Below are positions 47,986 to 56,187 of a stretch of DNA of 64,000 bases, in pieces (the first letter of the stretch is position 1; each line of letters opens with the position of its first letter). Below the pieces are notes generated by a model that was not told the origin of the DNA, made no database searches, and saw nothing but the letters and a program-made list of their open reading frames with translations. The translations under genes and the position numbers were made by a program. Source of the DNA: an uncultured Dehalococcoidia bacterium (lineage in GTDB: Bacteria > Chloroflexota > Dehalococcoidia > Bin125); contig CATQGW010000003.1 in assembly GCA_958295515.1 (NCBI GenBank), forward strand, positions 124,001 to 188,000, given 5' to 3'.

Positions 47986-49366
47986 ACCGACGGCGACGCA
48001 GGCCGAAGTCTCGCTCAGCGCGAGCGAGCTGCCCACGGTGGCGATTGTGGGGCGTCCGAATGTGGGCAAATCGACGCTGTTCAACCGCTTGGTGCGGCGG
48101 CGGCAGGCGATCGTGCGGGACGAGCCGGGCACGACGCGGGATCGCAACTACGGCGACGCGGAGTGGCGCGGACGGCACTTCACGGTGATCGATACCGGCG
48201 GGCTGCTGGGCGAGCAGCTGACCGGGCCCTACGCGGAGCCGGTCGCCGACCAGGTGGAGCAGGCGGTCAGCGAGGCCGACGCGATTGTGCTGGTGGTGGA
48301 TGTGCGGTCCGGGGTGCTGCCGGCGGATGCGGAGGTGGCGGAGTTGCTGCGGCGCGTCGAGCAGCCGGTCACGGTTTGCGTGAACAAGGCGGATAACGCG
48401 GCGCAGATGCAAGGCGTGGGGGAGTTTTTTGAGCTGGGGTTGGGTGAGCCGATCGCGGTCAGCGCGCACCACGGGCGTTACATCGACGATCTGCTGGACC
48501 GGGTGGCGGCGGACTTGCCGCAGCATGCGCCGCGCGCGGCGGAGGGCGCGGATTGCCGCCTGGCGATCATTGGGCGTCCGAATGTGGGCAAGTCGTCGTT
48601 GGTCAACGCGATTGTGCGGGATCAGCGGATGATCGTGAGCGCGGTGCCGGGCACGACGCGGGACGCGGTGGATACGGCGCTGACGTTCGAGGGGCGGTCG
48701 GTGGTGCTGGTGGACACGGCGGGGATTCGGCGGCGCGGGCGAGTGGAGCCGGGCATCGAGCGGGCCTCGGTGCGCCGCGCCGGCGCGGCTCTGCGCCGCG
48801 CCGATGTGGCGGCGATCGTGATCGACGCGCAGCAGGGGATCACCTCCCAGGACCAGCACGTGATCGGGATGGCGCTGGAGGAGGGGGCGGGGATCGTGCT
48901 GGTGATGAACAAGCTCGATCTGCTGGCGGAGGAGGAGGGGCTGCGCAACAGCCGCGAGCGGCAGCTGGCGGGGCGGGCGCGGTTTGTGCCGTGGGCGCCG
49001 ATTGTGTGGGTGTCGGCGCTGAGCGGCGAGGCGATCGATTCGGTGGTGAGCGCGGCGCTGCATGTGGCGGAGCAGCGCCGCGTGCGAGTGCCCACGCCGC
49101 GGCTGAACGCGATGCTGCGGCAGGCGGTGATCGCGCGTCCGCCGGCGACGCTGCGGGGGCGTCCGATCAAGTTCTTCTACGCCACCCAGACCGAGATCGA
49201 GCCGCCCACCTTCCTCTTCTTCCTCAACTATCCGGAGGGGCTGCACTTCTCCTATGAGCGGTACCTGATCCGTAAGATTCGGGAGGCGTTCGGGTATGAC
49301 GGGGCGGCGATTCGCTGCCGCTTCCGGGCGCGGAGCGGGGACGCGCCGACGGGGAGGCGATCATGA
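47978..49366 (+). CDS. der: Ribosome-assembly GTPase Der (EngA)
   Basis: A 462-residue double GTPase needed for 50S maturation. Two G domains are seen, each with a P-loop GRPNVGKS (residues 25-32 and about 198-205), a PGTTRD switch I, DTGG/DTAG (G3) and NKAD/NKLD (G4). The C-terminal KH-like domain (KFFYATQTEIEPPTFLFFLNYPEGLHFSYERYLIRKIREAFG) is complete. It overlaps cdaR by 8 bases and plsY by 4, so all are probably in one operon. Confidence 0.97.
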   Translation: MSEPTATQAEVSLSASELPTVAIVGRPNVGKSTLFNRLVRRRQAIVRDEPGTTRDRNYGDAEWRGRHFTVIDTGGLLGEQLTGPYAEPVADQVEQAVSEADAIVLVVDVRSGVLPADAEVAELLRRVEQPVTVCVNKADNAAQMQGVGEFFELGLGEPIAVSAHHGRYIDDLLDRVAADLPQHAPRAAEGADCRLAIIGRPNVGKSSLVNAIVRDQRMIVSAVPGTTRDAVDTALTFEGRSVVLVDTAGIRRRGRVEPGIERASVRRAGAALRRADVAAIVIDAQQGITSQDQHVIGMALEEGAGIVLVMNKLDLLAEEEGLRNSRERQLAGRARFVPWAPIVWVSALSGEAIDSVVSAALHVAEQRRVRVPTPRLNAMLRQAVIARPPATLRGRPIKFFYATQTEIEPPTFLFFLNYPEGLHFSYERYLIRKIREAFGYDGAAIRCRFRARSGDAPTGRRS

Positions 49367-49983
49367 TTGAGGCGTGGGTGGTTGGGCTGGCGGTGGGCTA
49401 CCTGCTCGGATCGATTCCGACCGGGCTGTGGCTGGGGCGCTGGCGCGGCGGGGTGGATATCCGCGCCAGCGGCAGCGGTCGGACGGGCGCGACCAACACC
49501 TTCCGCAGCCTGGGCGTGCGCTGGTCCGTGTTCGTGCTGCTGCTGGACGGATTGAAGGGGGCGGTACCGATCCTGATCGTGATGGCGGTTTGGGACAGTC
49601 CGACCGGCGATGTGCTGGCCGGTCTGGCGGCGATTGTGGGGCATCAGTTCCCGCTCTACGCGGGCTTCCAGGGGGGGCGGGGGGCGGCGACGGCGATGGG
49701 CGCGTCGCTGGCGATTGTGCCGATGGGGGTGGTGTTTGCGCTCGCCACGGCGCTGCCGGTGCTGGCCGCTTCGCGGGTGATGTCGCTCTCGGTGCTGCTG
49801 GGCGCGACCGCGGCCGGACTGGCGATCGCGCTGCTGGCCTGGTTTTCGGACACACCCAACGCCTACGCGGGCTTCGCGGCGGGCGCCTGGGCGTTGGTCG
49901 TCTGGGGGCACCGCGACAATATCGAGCGAATTCTCAACGGTACGGAGCGGGTGCTGACGCGCACGCGCGGGGCGAGCTCCTGA
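49363..49983 (+). CDS. plsY: Acyl-phosphate:glycerol-3-phosphate acyltransferase PlsY
   Basis: A 206-residue multi-pass membrane enzyme transferring an acyl group from acyl phosphate to glycerol-3-phosphate, the first committed step in phospholipid synthesis. The three conserved motifs are present: LLGSIPTGLWLGR, DIRASGSGRTGATNTFR and GHQFPLYAGFQGGRGAAT, with LDGLKGA between. It starts inside der's stop (ATGA) and sits one base ahead of gpsA, which makes its substrate. Confidence 0.95.
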   Translation: MIEAWVVGLAVGYLLGSIPTGLWLGRWRGGVDIRASGSGRTGATNTFRSLGVRWSVFVLLLDGLKGAVPILIVMAVWDSPTGDVLAGLAAIVGHQFPLYAGFQGGRGAATAMGASLAIVPMGVVFALATALPVLAASRVMSLSVLLGATAAGLAIALLAWFSDTPNAYAGFAAGAWALVVWGHRDNIERILNGTERVLTRTRGASS

Positions 49984-49984
49984 G

Positions 49985-50998
49985 ATGGCGCAAGAGGGAT
50001 TGATCGTCGGGGCGACTTCGTGGGGCTGCACGCTGGCTGTCAGCGCGGTGCGGGCCGGCAACCGTGTCGCGGTGCTCTGCCGCAGTGAGGCTGAGGCGGC
50101 GGAGCTGCGGGAGCGGCGGGAGCATCGCCGCCTGCTGCCCGGCGTTGCGCTGCCGCGCGAAATCGAGTTCACGGCGGACCCCTCGGCGCTGCGTCCGGAG
50201 GTGATCGTCTGGGCGACGCCGTCGCAGCGAGTACGTGAGAACGCGCGGGCGACGCTGCCGCGTCTGGCGCAGAGCGGGGCGCTGCACGCCAGCGCGGCCA
50301 AGGGGCTGGAGCTCGGCTCGCTGCTGCGGATCAGCGAGGTGCTGGGGCAGGAGCTGGCGGCGGCAGGGATCGACGCGCCCGTGGGCGCGCTTTCCGGTCC
50401 CAATCTGGCGCGCGAGGTTGCGCAGGGGCTGCCGGCGGCCAGCGTTGCGGCGGCGGTGGAGGCGGAGCCGCGCGAGCGGTTGCGAGCGCTGTTCAACTCG
50501 CCCGGCTTCCGCGTCTACACCAATCCCGATCTGGTCGGCGTGGAGCTGGGCGGGGCGCTGAAGAACGTGATCGCGATCGCGGTGGGGATTGCGGTGGGGC
50601 TGGGCTCGGGCGATAACGCTCGGGCGGCGCTGATCACGCGGGGGCTGGCCGAAATCGCGCGGCTGGGGGTTGCGCTGGGAGCGTCGGCTGCGACCTTTGC
50701 GGGGTTGGCGGGGTTGGGGGATCTGCTGGCGACGGCGATCAGTCCGCAATCGCGCAACCGCACGCTGGGCGGACGGATCGGCGGGGGGATGACGCTGGCC
50801 GAGGCGCAGGGGCTGACGCCGCACGTGGTTGAAGGGGTGGAGACGACCCGCGCGGTGTTGGCGTTGGCGGAGCGGGTGGGAGTGCCAATGCCGGTCAGCG
50901 CGCTGGTCGCGCGGGTGCTGTTCGAGGAGTTGCCTCCGCGCGAGGCGGTGGCGCTGTTGATGGAGCGCGCGCCGCAGGATGAGGCGGGCGCGCAATAG
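49985..50998 (+). CDS. gpsA: Glycerol-3-phosphate dehydrogenase [NAD(P)+]
   Basis: A 337-residue enzyme reducing dihydroxyacetone phosphate to glycerol-3-phosphate. The N-terminal Rossmann motif reads G9-A-T-S-W-G14 where GxGxWG is usual, and the catalytic and substrate motifs VGALSGPNLAREVAQGLPAA, GVELGGALKNVIAIAVGIAVGLGSGDNARAALITRGLAE and GLAGLGDLLATAISPQSRNRTLG are intact. It follows plsY after one base. The Thr in place of the second Gly is unusual but tolerated elsewhere. Confident assignment. Confidence 0.96.
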   Translation: MAQEGLIVGATSWGCTLAVSAVRAGNRVAVLCRSEAEAAELRERREHRRLLPGVALPREIEFTADPSALRPEVIVWATPSQRVRENARATLPRLAQSGALHASAAKGLELGSLLRISEVLGQELAAAGIDAPVGALSGPNLAREVAQGLPAASVAAAVEAEPRERLRALFNSPGFRVYTNPDLVGVELGGALKNVIAIAVGIAVGLGSGDNARAALITRGLAEIARLGVALGASAATFAGLAGLGDLLATAISPQSRNRTLGGRIGGGMTLAEAQGLTPHVVEGVETTRAVLALAERVGVPMPVSALVARVLFEELPPREAVALLMERAPQDEAGAQ

Positions 50999-51029
50999 AC
51001 TCGATCGCAGGCAATGAGGAGGGGGGCGT

Positions 51030-52025
51030 GTGCAGGACATCAGCGATCCGATTGATGCGCTGAAGCGGCTGATTGAAGCGGTCGAGGAGCAGCGCTACCC
51101 GCTGGATCGGGAGGATCTGCACGCGGTGAGCGGACTGCGACCGGAGTTGGAGGCGCAGATTCGCGGTTGTCTTGACCCGCTCGACGATTCGGGTCAGTTC
51201 GCGCTGCTGGGCGCGCTGCAGGAGGCGATGGTCGACAGCGGCGGGCTGGAGTTCACGGCGGTGTTCAGCGCGTCGCTGCAGGATGGCGATCTGCCGGTGC
51301 GCGGCCTGGCGGCGGCGGGTCTGGCCTCTTGTGAAACGCCAGAGGCGACCGCCGCGCTGCTGACCGCGGCGCGCTCTACAGAGGAAGACGACATTGTGCG
51401 CGCCGAGGCGGTGACGGCGCTGGGCGAGGTGGCGCTGCGGGTTGAGCTGGGCTGGGCGGCTTCGGAGGATGCGGGCGGGGTGGTGGGCGCGCTGCGCACG
51501 ATTGCGGAGGATGTGCGCGAGGAATCCGAGTTGCGCGGGGCGGCGATTGCGGCGGCGGCGGTGGCGCACGAGGATTGGGCGGCGGCGCTGATCGACGAGG
51601 CGTACGCGAGCGATGAGGAGGCGCTGCGGCTGGGCGCGATCCAGGGGATGGGGCGCAACGCGGATCCGATTTGGCTGCCGCAGCTGGAGGCGGCGCTGTT
51701 CGCCGACCGTGTGGAGGAGCGCAGCGCGGCGGCGGCGGCGGCGGGCGAGTTGGGGCTGGAGGACGGTGTGCCGATGCTGCTCGATCTGCTGGACGAGGAC
51801 CTCTCGGAGATTGAGGTGGTGGTCGCCGCGGTGCGGGCGCTGGGCGCGATTGGCGGGGAAGAGGCGATGGAGCGCCTGGCGGAGTTGCGCACGCATCCCG
51901 ACGAGCAGGTGCGCGAGACGGCGCATGAGGCGCTGGAAGATGCGGCGTTGTTGGACGAGAGTCCGCCCGGCATGGAGGGCGACTTCTCGGAGCAATCGCG
52001 GTTGGGCGATGAGGACAGATGGTAG
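51030..52025 (+). CDS. HEAT-repeat protein
   Basis: A 331-residue acidic all-helical solenoid. Repeated units follow the HEAT/PBS-lyase pattern (for example LPVRGLAAAGLASCETPEATAALLTAA, DIVRAEAVTALGEVALR, EALRLGAIQGMGRNADPIWLPQLEAAL, VEERSAAAAAAGELGLEDGVPMLLDLL, EIEVVVAAVRALGAIGGEEAMERLAEL). Such proteins act as scaffolds. Start GTG at 51030 with GAGGAGGGG just upstream. It overlaps the next gene by 7 bases. Binding partner unknown. Confidence 0.85.
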   Translation: MQDISDPIDALKRLIEAVEEQRYPLDREDLHAVSGLRPELEAQIRGCLDPLDDSGQFALLGALQEAMVDSGGLEFTAVFSASLQDGDLPVRGLAAAGLASCETPEATAALLTAARSTEEDDIVRAEAVTALGEVALRVELGWAASEDAGGVVGALRTIAEDVREESELRGAAIAAAAVAHEDWAAALIDEAYASDEEALRLGAIQGMGRNADPIWLPQLEAALFADRVEERSAAAAAAGELGLEDGVPMLLDLLDEDLSEIEVVVAAVRALGAIGGEEAMERLAELRTHPDEQVRETAHEALEDAALLDESPPGMEGDFSEQSRLGDEDRW

Positions 52026-52540
52026 GCTCAGCTTCCCCGCGAAACAGTGGACGGAGGCCGCCCTTGGGAGCGTCGCGGAAGCGTGGCAAGAAGAAGAAGA
52101 CGAAGCGAGTTGCGGTCAGCGCGGGGGGCGTGGTCTGGCGACCGTCGAGCGATCAGGAAGCACAGGTTGAAGTGGTGCTGGTGCAGACGCCGGCGCAGCG
52201 CTGGGGGCTGCCCAAGGGCAAGCCGAACAACGGCGAGCAGCTGATCGAGACGGCGCTGCGCGAGGTGACCGAGGAGACCGGCTTGACGGTGGCGCTGGAC
52301 CGCAAGATCGGGGTGATGCGCTATTCGTTCGCCACAGGGAAGGGTGCGCAGCTCGACAAAGCGGTACATTTCTGGCTGATGAAACCGACCGGCGGCGCGC
52401 TAGCGGACCATGACGCGGAGCACATTGATGTGCGCTGGTTTGGACTGGGCGACGCGCTGCGCACGGTCAGCTACCAGAACACGGTGAAAATTCTGGAGGA
52501 CGCGGCGGAGCTGCTGCTGAACGGAAAAGACGGCGCGTGA
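52019..52540 (+). CDS. Nudix hydrolase 2 with basic N-terminus
   Basis: A 173-residue Nudix protein. Box G67-x5-E73-x7-R81-E-V-T-E-E-T-G is intact, after VVLVQTPAQRWGLPKGKPN. The LPKGKP loop and the small size are typical of ADP-ribose or diadenosine-polyphosphate hydrolases. Residues 1-30 are very basic (RKRGKKKKTKR), so the start could be a little downstream. Overlaps the HEAT gene and, by 4 bases, the GNAT gene (GTGA). Confidence 0.9.
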   Translation: MVGSASPRNSGRRPPLGASRKRGKKKKTKRVAVSAGGVVWRPSSDQEAQVEVVLVQTPAQRWGLPKGKPNNGEQLIETALREVTEETGLTVALDRKIGVMRYSFATGKGAQLDKAVHFWLMKPTGGALADHDAEHIDVRWFGLGDALRTVSYQNTVKILEDAAELLLNGKDGA

Positions 52541-53106
52541 CCACTGTTGATCTGGATGTGATCGCCGTGGGCGAGCTGGTGCGGCTGCGCCGCAAGCGTC
52601 CGCGCGATGCCTACCAGGACTGGACTTGGCGGCGCGATGTGAATTTGGCGCAGCTGGACGCGGCGCGGGTCACGACGCTGTCGTTCGAGCAGTTTCGCAA
52701 TCAGTACCTCTGGCAGCTGGATCGCTCGCCGGCCTACCGCTCGATCTTTGCGGTCGAGGATCTGGAGGGGCGGCACATCGGCAACGTGATGTATTACAAC
52801 ATCGACTCCCAGCATCTGGATGCGGAGCTGGGGGTGTTGATCGGTGATCGGGACTATTGGGGCGGCGGCTACGGGCGCGAGGCGGTGGCGCTGCTGGTGG
52901 ATTTCGTCTTCACGATGACGGCGCTGACGCGCATCTATTTGCACACGCTGGACTGGAACGTGCGGGCGCAGCGGGCGTTTGCGGCGGTGGGATTCCGCGA
53001 CTGCGGGCGCGTGCGCCGGGGCCGCGACCGCTTTCACCGCATGGAGCTGCGGCGCGAGTGGCTGTGGCGGCGCGAGTATCAGCGGCGGGGGATTCCGCGG
53101 GGGTAG
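52537..53106 (+). CDS. GNAT family N-acetyltransferase (RimJ/RimL-like)
   Basis: A 189-residue acetyltransferase with the acetyl-CoA loop GDRDYWGGGYGREAVALLVDFVF and the helix TRIYLHTLDWNVRAQRAFAAVGF, as in ribosomal-protein/peptide N-acetyltransferases. GTG start overlaps the Nudix stop. It ends the der-side gene run and converges on the hot-dog dehydratase. Substrate unknown; acetylation of a protein N-terminus or a small amine is possible. Confidence 0.9.
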   Translation: MTTVDLDVIAVGELVRLRRKRPRDAYQDWTWRRDVNLAQLDAARVTTLSFEQFRNQYLWQLDRSPAYRSIFAVEDLEGRHIGNVMYYNIDSQHLDAELGVLIGDRDYWGGGYGREAVALLVDFVFTMTALTRIYLHTLDWNVRAQRAFAAVGFRDCGRVRRGRDRFHRMELRREWLWRREYQRRGIPRG

Positions 53107-53192
53107 TGGGGGGCTGTTCGTCGTTGCCGCGCTCGGTCGCGGCAATCTCGCGGTGCGTGGTGTTGCGGGGGTGGGTGCTGTGAACGGCGAAA

Positions 53193-53233
53193 GACACGCC
53201 TGACGCCCCCTGTGAGGAGGCGTTAGGTGTGTC
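53193..53233. terminator. 15-bp stem terminator between convergent genes
   Basis: Arms GACACGCCTGACGCC (53193-53207) and GGCGTTAGGTGTGTC (53219-53233), two G-T wobbles, 11-base loop. It lies between the GNAT gene and the dehydratase, 14 bp from the dehydratase stop. A degenerate family A-like palindrome sits just upstream at about 53123-53150. Confidence 0.8.
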
Positions 53234-53246
53234 TCTGCGGCGCGGG

Positions 53247-53702
53247 TTAGGCGCGGGAGGGGAGGGTGACGATGCCGACGCCGGGGGTGGAGATGCTGCC
53301 GTCGGCGCGGACGCCCTGGATGGCCAGCTCGAGGTAGTTCTTCTCGCCCTCGGAGTACTTGCGGGTGACTTTGCCCTCGAGGACGAACTTGCGGTCGACG
53401 AGGTCGTCCTTGCCCTGCACGGCGGGGTCCATGCCGCGGTAGGCGCACTGGACGCGCTTGACCTGGCCTTCGGGGCCGGCGAAGCGCCAGAGCAGCTCGC
53501 CGAGGAAGGCGTGCTTGAGCGCGCCGTGGACGATGATGTCGTCGAGCCCGGTGTCCTGGGCGTACCGCGTGTCGTAATGGATCTGGTAGAAGTCGCCGGA
53601 GCCGGCGGCCCACTGGACGAGCTGCTGGCTGGTCGGGTTCTTCTCCAGCGAGGGGATGCTGTCGCCCTCGTCGAAGTCCTCGAAGTAGTGCTGTTCGGCC
53701 AT
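53247..53702 (-). CDS. MaoC-type (R)-hydratase, hot-dog fold, catalytic subunit
   Basis: A 151-residue MaoC/FabZ-like protein adding or removing water at the 2,3 position of enoyl-CoA thioesters. The hydratase motif appears as AAGSGDFYQIHYDTRYAQDTGLDDIIVHGALKHAFLGELL, with the conserved Asp and His. Cytoplasmic. Probably half of a two-gene enzyme with the upstream gene, similar to the HadA-HadB or bipartite R-hydratase arrangement. ATG 53702. Acyl chain length preference unknown. Confidence 0.9.
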   Translation of the reverse strand: MAEQHYFEDFDEGDSIPSLEKNPTSQQLVQWAAGSGDFYQIHYDTRYAQDTGLDDIIVHGALKHAFLGELLWRFAGPEGQVKRVQCAYRGMDPAVQGKDDLVDRKFVLEGKVTRKYSEGEKNYLELAIQGVRADGSISTPGVGIVTLPSRA

Positions 53703-53734
53703 GGTTGTGTGCCTTCCTGTTGGGGTTGCGGGGG

Positions 53735-54256
53735 TTAGTCGCCGGAGCGCGGGTAGGAGATGCCGGTGCCGCGCGAGATGGCGACGACCCTGCCGTCCTG
53801 GTTGGTGTAGGTGGTGGCCGACACCTGGATCAGCATGGGCACGCCCAGCGCGCCGCTCCAGCGCTCGTTGAGGCTCTCGAGCTTGGTGCGCGAGGTGAGC
53901 ACGTCGCCGGAGCAGATCGGCTCGTCAAAGTATTCGACATCGGTGCCGCCGTTGAGCACCAGCGGATAGGGCGAGCGAAAGCCGCCGCCGCCGCGCCGCC
54001 CGCCGAAGGTGGGGTCCGACTCGGCCGGATTGAAGATCGGCGTGCCGAGGTATCCCGGCGGTGCCGGCAGGCCGCGGTAGCCACGCTCTTCGGCCAGGTC
54101 GAGGTCGTAGAAGACGGGGTCCACGTAGCCGACGGAGCGCGCGAACATGCGCACGCTGGTGGTGGTCAGTTCGCTGACCGTCTCCGCCCCTTCGATGCCG
54201 ATCTGGTTGCGCATCTCGTCGGTGATCACCGACTCTTGCTGTGCGTCGTCTGCCAT
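53735..54256 (-). CDS. MaoC-N-type hot-dog dehydratase partner subunit
   Basis: A 173-residue protein with the MaoC N-terminal-like hot-dog domain: MRMFARSVGYVDPVFYDLDLAEERGYRGLPAPPGYLGTPIF, then DVEYFDEPICSGDVLTSRTKLESLNER and MLIQVSATTYTNQDGRVVAISRGTGISY. The active-site Asp/His of the hydratase are not evident, fitting a structural partner that pairs with the adjacent catalytic MaoC protein, 32 bp downstream. Together they would act on CoA thioesters linked to the CaiB/BaiF and thiolase enzymes of the window. Confidence 0.85.
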   Translation of the reverse strand: MADDAQQESVITDEMRNQIGIEGAETVSELTTTSVRMFARSVGYVDPVFYDLDLAEERGYRGLPAPPGYLGTPIFNPAESDPTFGGRRGGGGFRSPYPLVLNGGTDVEYFDEPICSGDVLTSRTKLESLNERWSGALGVPMLIQVSATTYTNQDGRVVAISRGTGISYPRSGD

Positions 54257-54341
54257 CGCGTTCCTTTCCGTTGCTGAGCGTAAAGATAGAGGCGGGCTGC
54301 GATCAGATCAATCTGGCGGATCGAGCTGCGCCGCCCGCGGC

Positions 54342-55049
54342 TCAGCTGCTGGCGACCGCGCCGCCGACCACGGTGAAGTTGGGCGGGCGGGCGGGGACCC
54401 AGATTTCCTCTTTGGTCTGCATGTCCACGGCGCAGAAGTTGCCCTGCTTGAGTGCGGCGACGAGGTCCTGCCAGGTCCAGATGTCGTCGCTCTCGAACCA
54501 GGTGGCGACTTTGCCGATGTCGTGGACGGCGTGGGAGTCGGTGCCGGCGGTGCCGGGCATCTGGGCGGCGGCGGCGAGGTCCAGGCTGAAACGGTTCTCG
54601 CGCTCCTTGCCGCGCCCATTGAGCACCTCGAGCGCGATGCAGTGGGGCATGGCGACGTTCTTCAGCGCGCGCTCGATCGCCGTTTCCCACTCCTCGGGGC
54701 TGTCTTTCCAGGCGATCTGGCGGCGGTAGGGGTGGGCCAGCACCATCGCGCCGCCGCGCTCGTTGACATGCTCGGCGAGGCGCGGGGTGCGGTGCATGCC
54801 GAAGACATATTTCTCCATGCCCCAGGTGAGGACGTGGCCTTCGTCGGTGCTGACCTCGCAGCCGGGGATGACAGCGATGCCGAATTCTTCGGCGAGGGCG
54901 GCGGCCTCCTCTTCGGGCCAGAGGGCGTCGTGCTCGGTGAGGCAGACGCCGTCCAGCCCGGCGGCTTTGGCGCGCTCCACGAGGTCGCGCGGTTCGAGCA
55001 CCGAGTCGTGCGAGCGCGGCCAAGTGTGGTTGTGCAGATCGATCAGCAT
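54342..55049 (-). CDS. PHP-domain phosphoesterase
   Basis: A 235-residue metal-dependent phosphoesterase. Ligands of the PHP tri-metal site are H6-N-H8 (IDLHNHTWP), the EHD in VCLTEHDALWP, Glu in IPGCEVSTDEGHVL, the LAHPYR His, and Asp/His in GTAGTDSHAVHDIG. All positions look intact. Cellular phosphate esters or nucleotides are the likely substrates. ATG 55049. It precedes the MaoC pair and has no DNA-polymerase domain, so it is a stand-alone form. Confidence 0.88.
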   Translation of the reverse strand: MLIDLHNHTWPRSHDSVLEPRDLVERAKAAGLDGVCLTEHDALWPEEEAAALAEEFGIAVIPGCEVSTDEGHVLTWGMEKYVFGMHRTPRLAEHVNERGGAMVLAHPYRRQIAWKDSPEEWETAIERALKNVAMPHCIALEVLNGRGKERENRFSLDLAAAAQMPGTAGTDSHAVHDIGKVATWFESDDIWTWQDLVAALKQGNFCAVDMQTKEEIWVPARPPNFTVVGGAVASS

Positions 55050-55113
55050 GGATGCTCCGGAGTAGCCGGGGATGGGTAGGCAGTCTATCACCCGCTGCGT
55101 CGGGCTCGTTTCG

Positions 55114-55141
55114 TTGAGCGAGCGGGGGGGCGTTGTATCAT
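55114..55141 (+). promoter_or_regulatory. Candidate sigma-70-type promoter of the nuo operon
   Basis: TTGAGC (55114-55119) and TATCAT (55136-55141) spaced 16 bp, about 68 bp before the nuoA start. No other good -35/-10 pair lies between the PHP gene and nuoA. Confidence 0.55.
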
Positions 55142-55208
55142 TCGCAGGCGTCGTGGGCTGCCGCATTTCGGCTGCCGCGGCGCGCCGCTTGCGGAAGGGG
55201 AGTCGCGG

Positions 55209-55583
55209 GTGGTCCTCGAGCAGTACAGCCATCTGGGGATTCTGCTGCTCTTCGCGGTGCTGTTTCCGTCGATCCCACTGGTCGCGTCCTGGGCGATCTA
55301 CAAGTTCGGGCTGCGCCCCCGGCTGCCCAACGCGGTGAAAGGCGACACCTACGAATGCGGCGTGGAGACGGAGGGGCCGACCTGGGTGCAGTTCAACTTC
55401 CGCTACTACCTGGTGGCGCTGATCTTCGTGCTCTTCGACGTGGAGGTGATCTTCCTCTTCCCGCTGGCGGTGGCGCTGGACTCGCTGGCCGTGTTTGGGC
55501 TGGTCGCGTTGCTGATCTTCATCGGCATTCTCGGGCTGGGGCTGGCCTACGAATGGCGCCGTCAGGCGCTGGAGTGGCGCTGA
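55209..55583 (+). CDS. nuoA: NADH:quinone oxidoreductase subunit A
   Basis: A 124-residue membrane subunit of complex I with three helices. Signatures: helix 1 (ILLLFAVLFPSIPLVASWAIY), the loop KGDTYECGVETEGPTWVQFNFRYYLVALIFVLFDVEVIFLFPLAVAL (YECG, then FDVE). GTG start at 55209 with AAGGGGAG upstream. First gene of the operon; only one base separates its stop from nuoC, where nuoB would normally stand. Confidence 0.95.
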   Translation: MVLEQYSHLGILLLFAVLFPSIPLVASWAIYKFGLRPRLPNAVKGDTYECGVETEGPTWVQFNFRYYLVALIFVLFDVEVIFLFPLAVALDSLAVFGLVALLIFIGILGLGLAYEWRRQALEWR

Positions 55584-55584
55584 G

Positions 55585-56187
55585 ATGACCGCCCAACTCG
55601 ATCCCGCCGCCGCCGCCGAAGTGGTCAACGCGCGACACGAGAACGCGGGCTGCGTCGACGCGGGCGTGCTGTTCATCGAGGCCGCTCAGCTCGTCGAGGC
55701 GGTCGAAGCGCTGCGCGACGACGAGGCCACCGACCTGATCTTCCTCTGCAACCTCACCGCCGTGGACCGGGAGCGCCACTTTGAGCTGGTCTACCACCTC
55801 CAGTCGCTGGATCTGAACCACATCCTCCAGTTGAAGGTGATCGTGACGGACCGCGAGGATCCGGCCGTGCCCTCGCTGACCGGCGTGTTCCACGGGGCGC
55901 ATCTGCAGGAGCGGGAGGTCTTCGACCTGTTCGGGATTCGCTTTGACGGGCATCCCGATCTGCGGCGGCTGTTCCTCTGGGACGGCTTCCCGGGCTATCC
56001 GCTGCGCAAGGATTTTCTGCAGATGCCGGGTCAGGTGCGGGCGGGGTTGCCGGGCTTCCCGCATGAGGGCGAGCAGAATGCCTGGCCGGTGCCGGGCAGC
56101 GTGCCGCAGCGTCCGCTGCATCCCAACGATCCGCAATCGAGCGGCATCGCCGTGAGCGAAGATGAGCCGGCTGAGGCTGACGCATGA
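55585..56187 (+). CDS. nuoC: NADH:quinone oxidoreductase subunit C
   Basis: A 200-residue peripheral-arm subunit. The signature EREVFDLFGIRFDGHPDLRRLFLWDGFPGYPLRKDF is nearly canonical (ERExxDLFGIxFxGHPDLRRI). It is a separate gene, not a NuoCD fusion. It follows nuoA by one base and overlaps nuoD by 4, so it belongs to the same mRNA. The C-terminal tail is acidic and disordered. Confidence 0.95.
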   Translation: MTAQLDPAAAAEVVNARHENAGCVDAGVLFIEAAQLVEAVEALRDDEATDLIFLCNLTAVDRERHFELVYHLQSLDLNHILQLKVIVTDREDPAVPSLTGVFHGAHLQEREVFDLFGIRFDGHPDLRRLFLWDGFPGYPLRKDFLQMPGQVRAGLPGFPHEGEQNAWPVPGSVPQRPLHPNDPQSSGIAVSEDEPAEADA

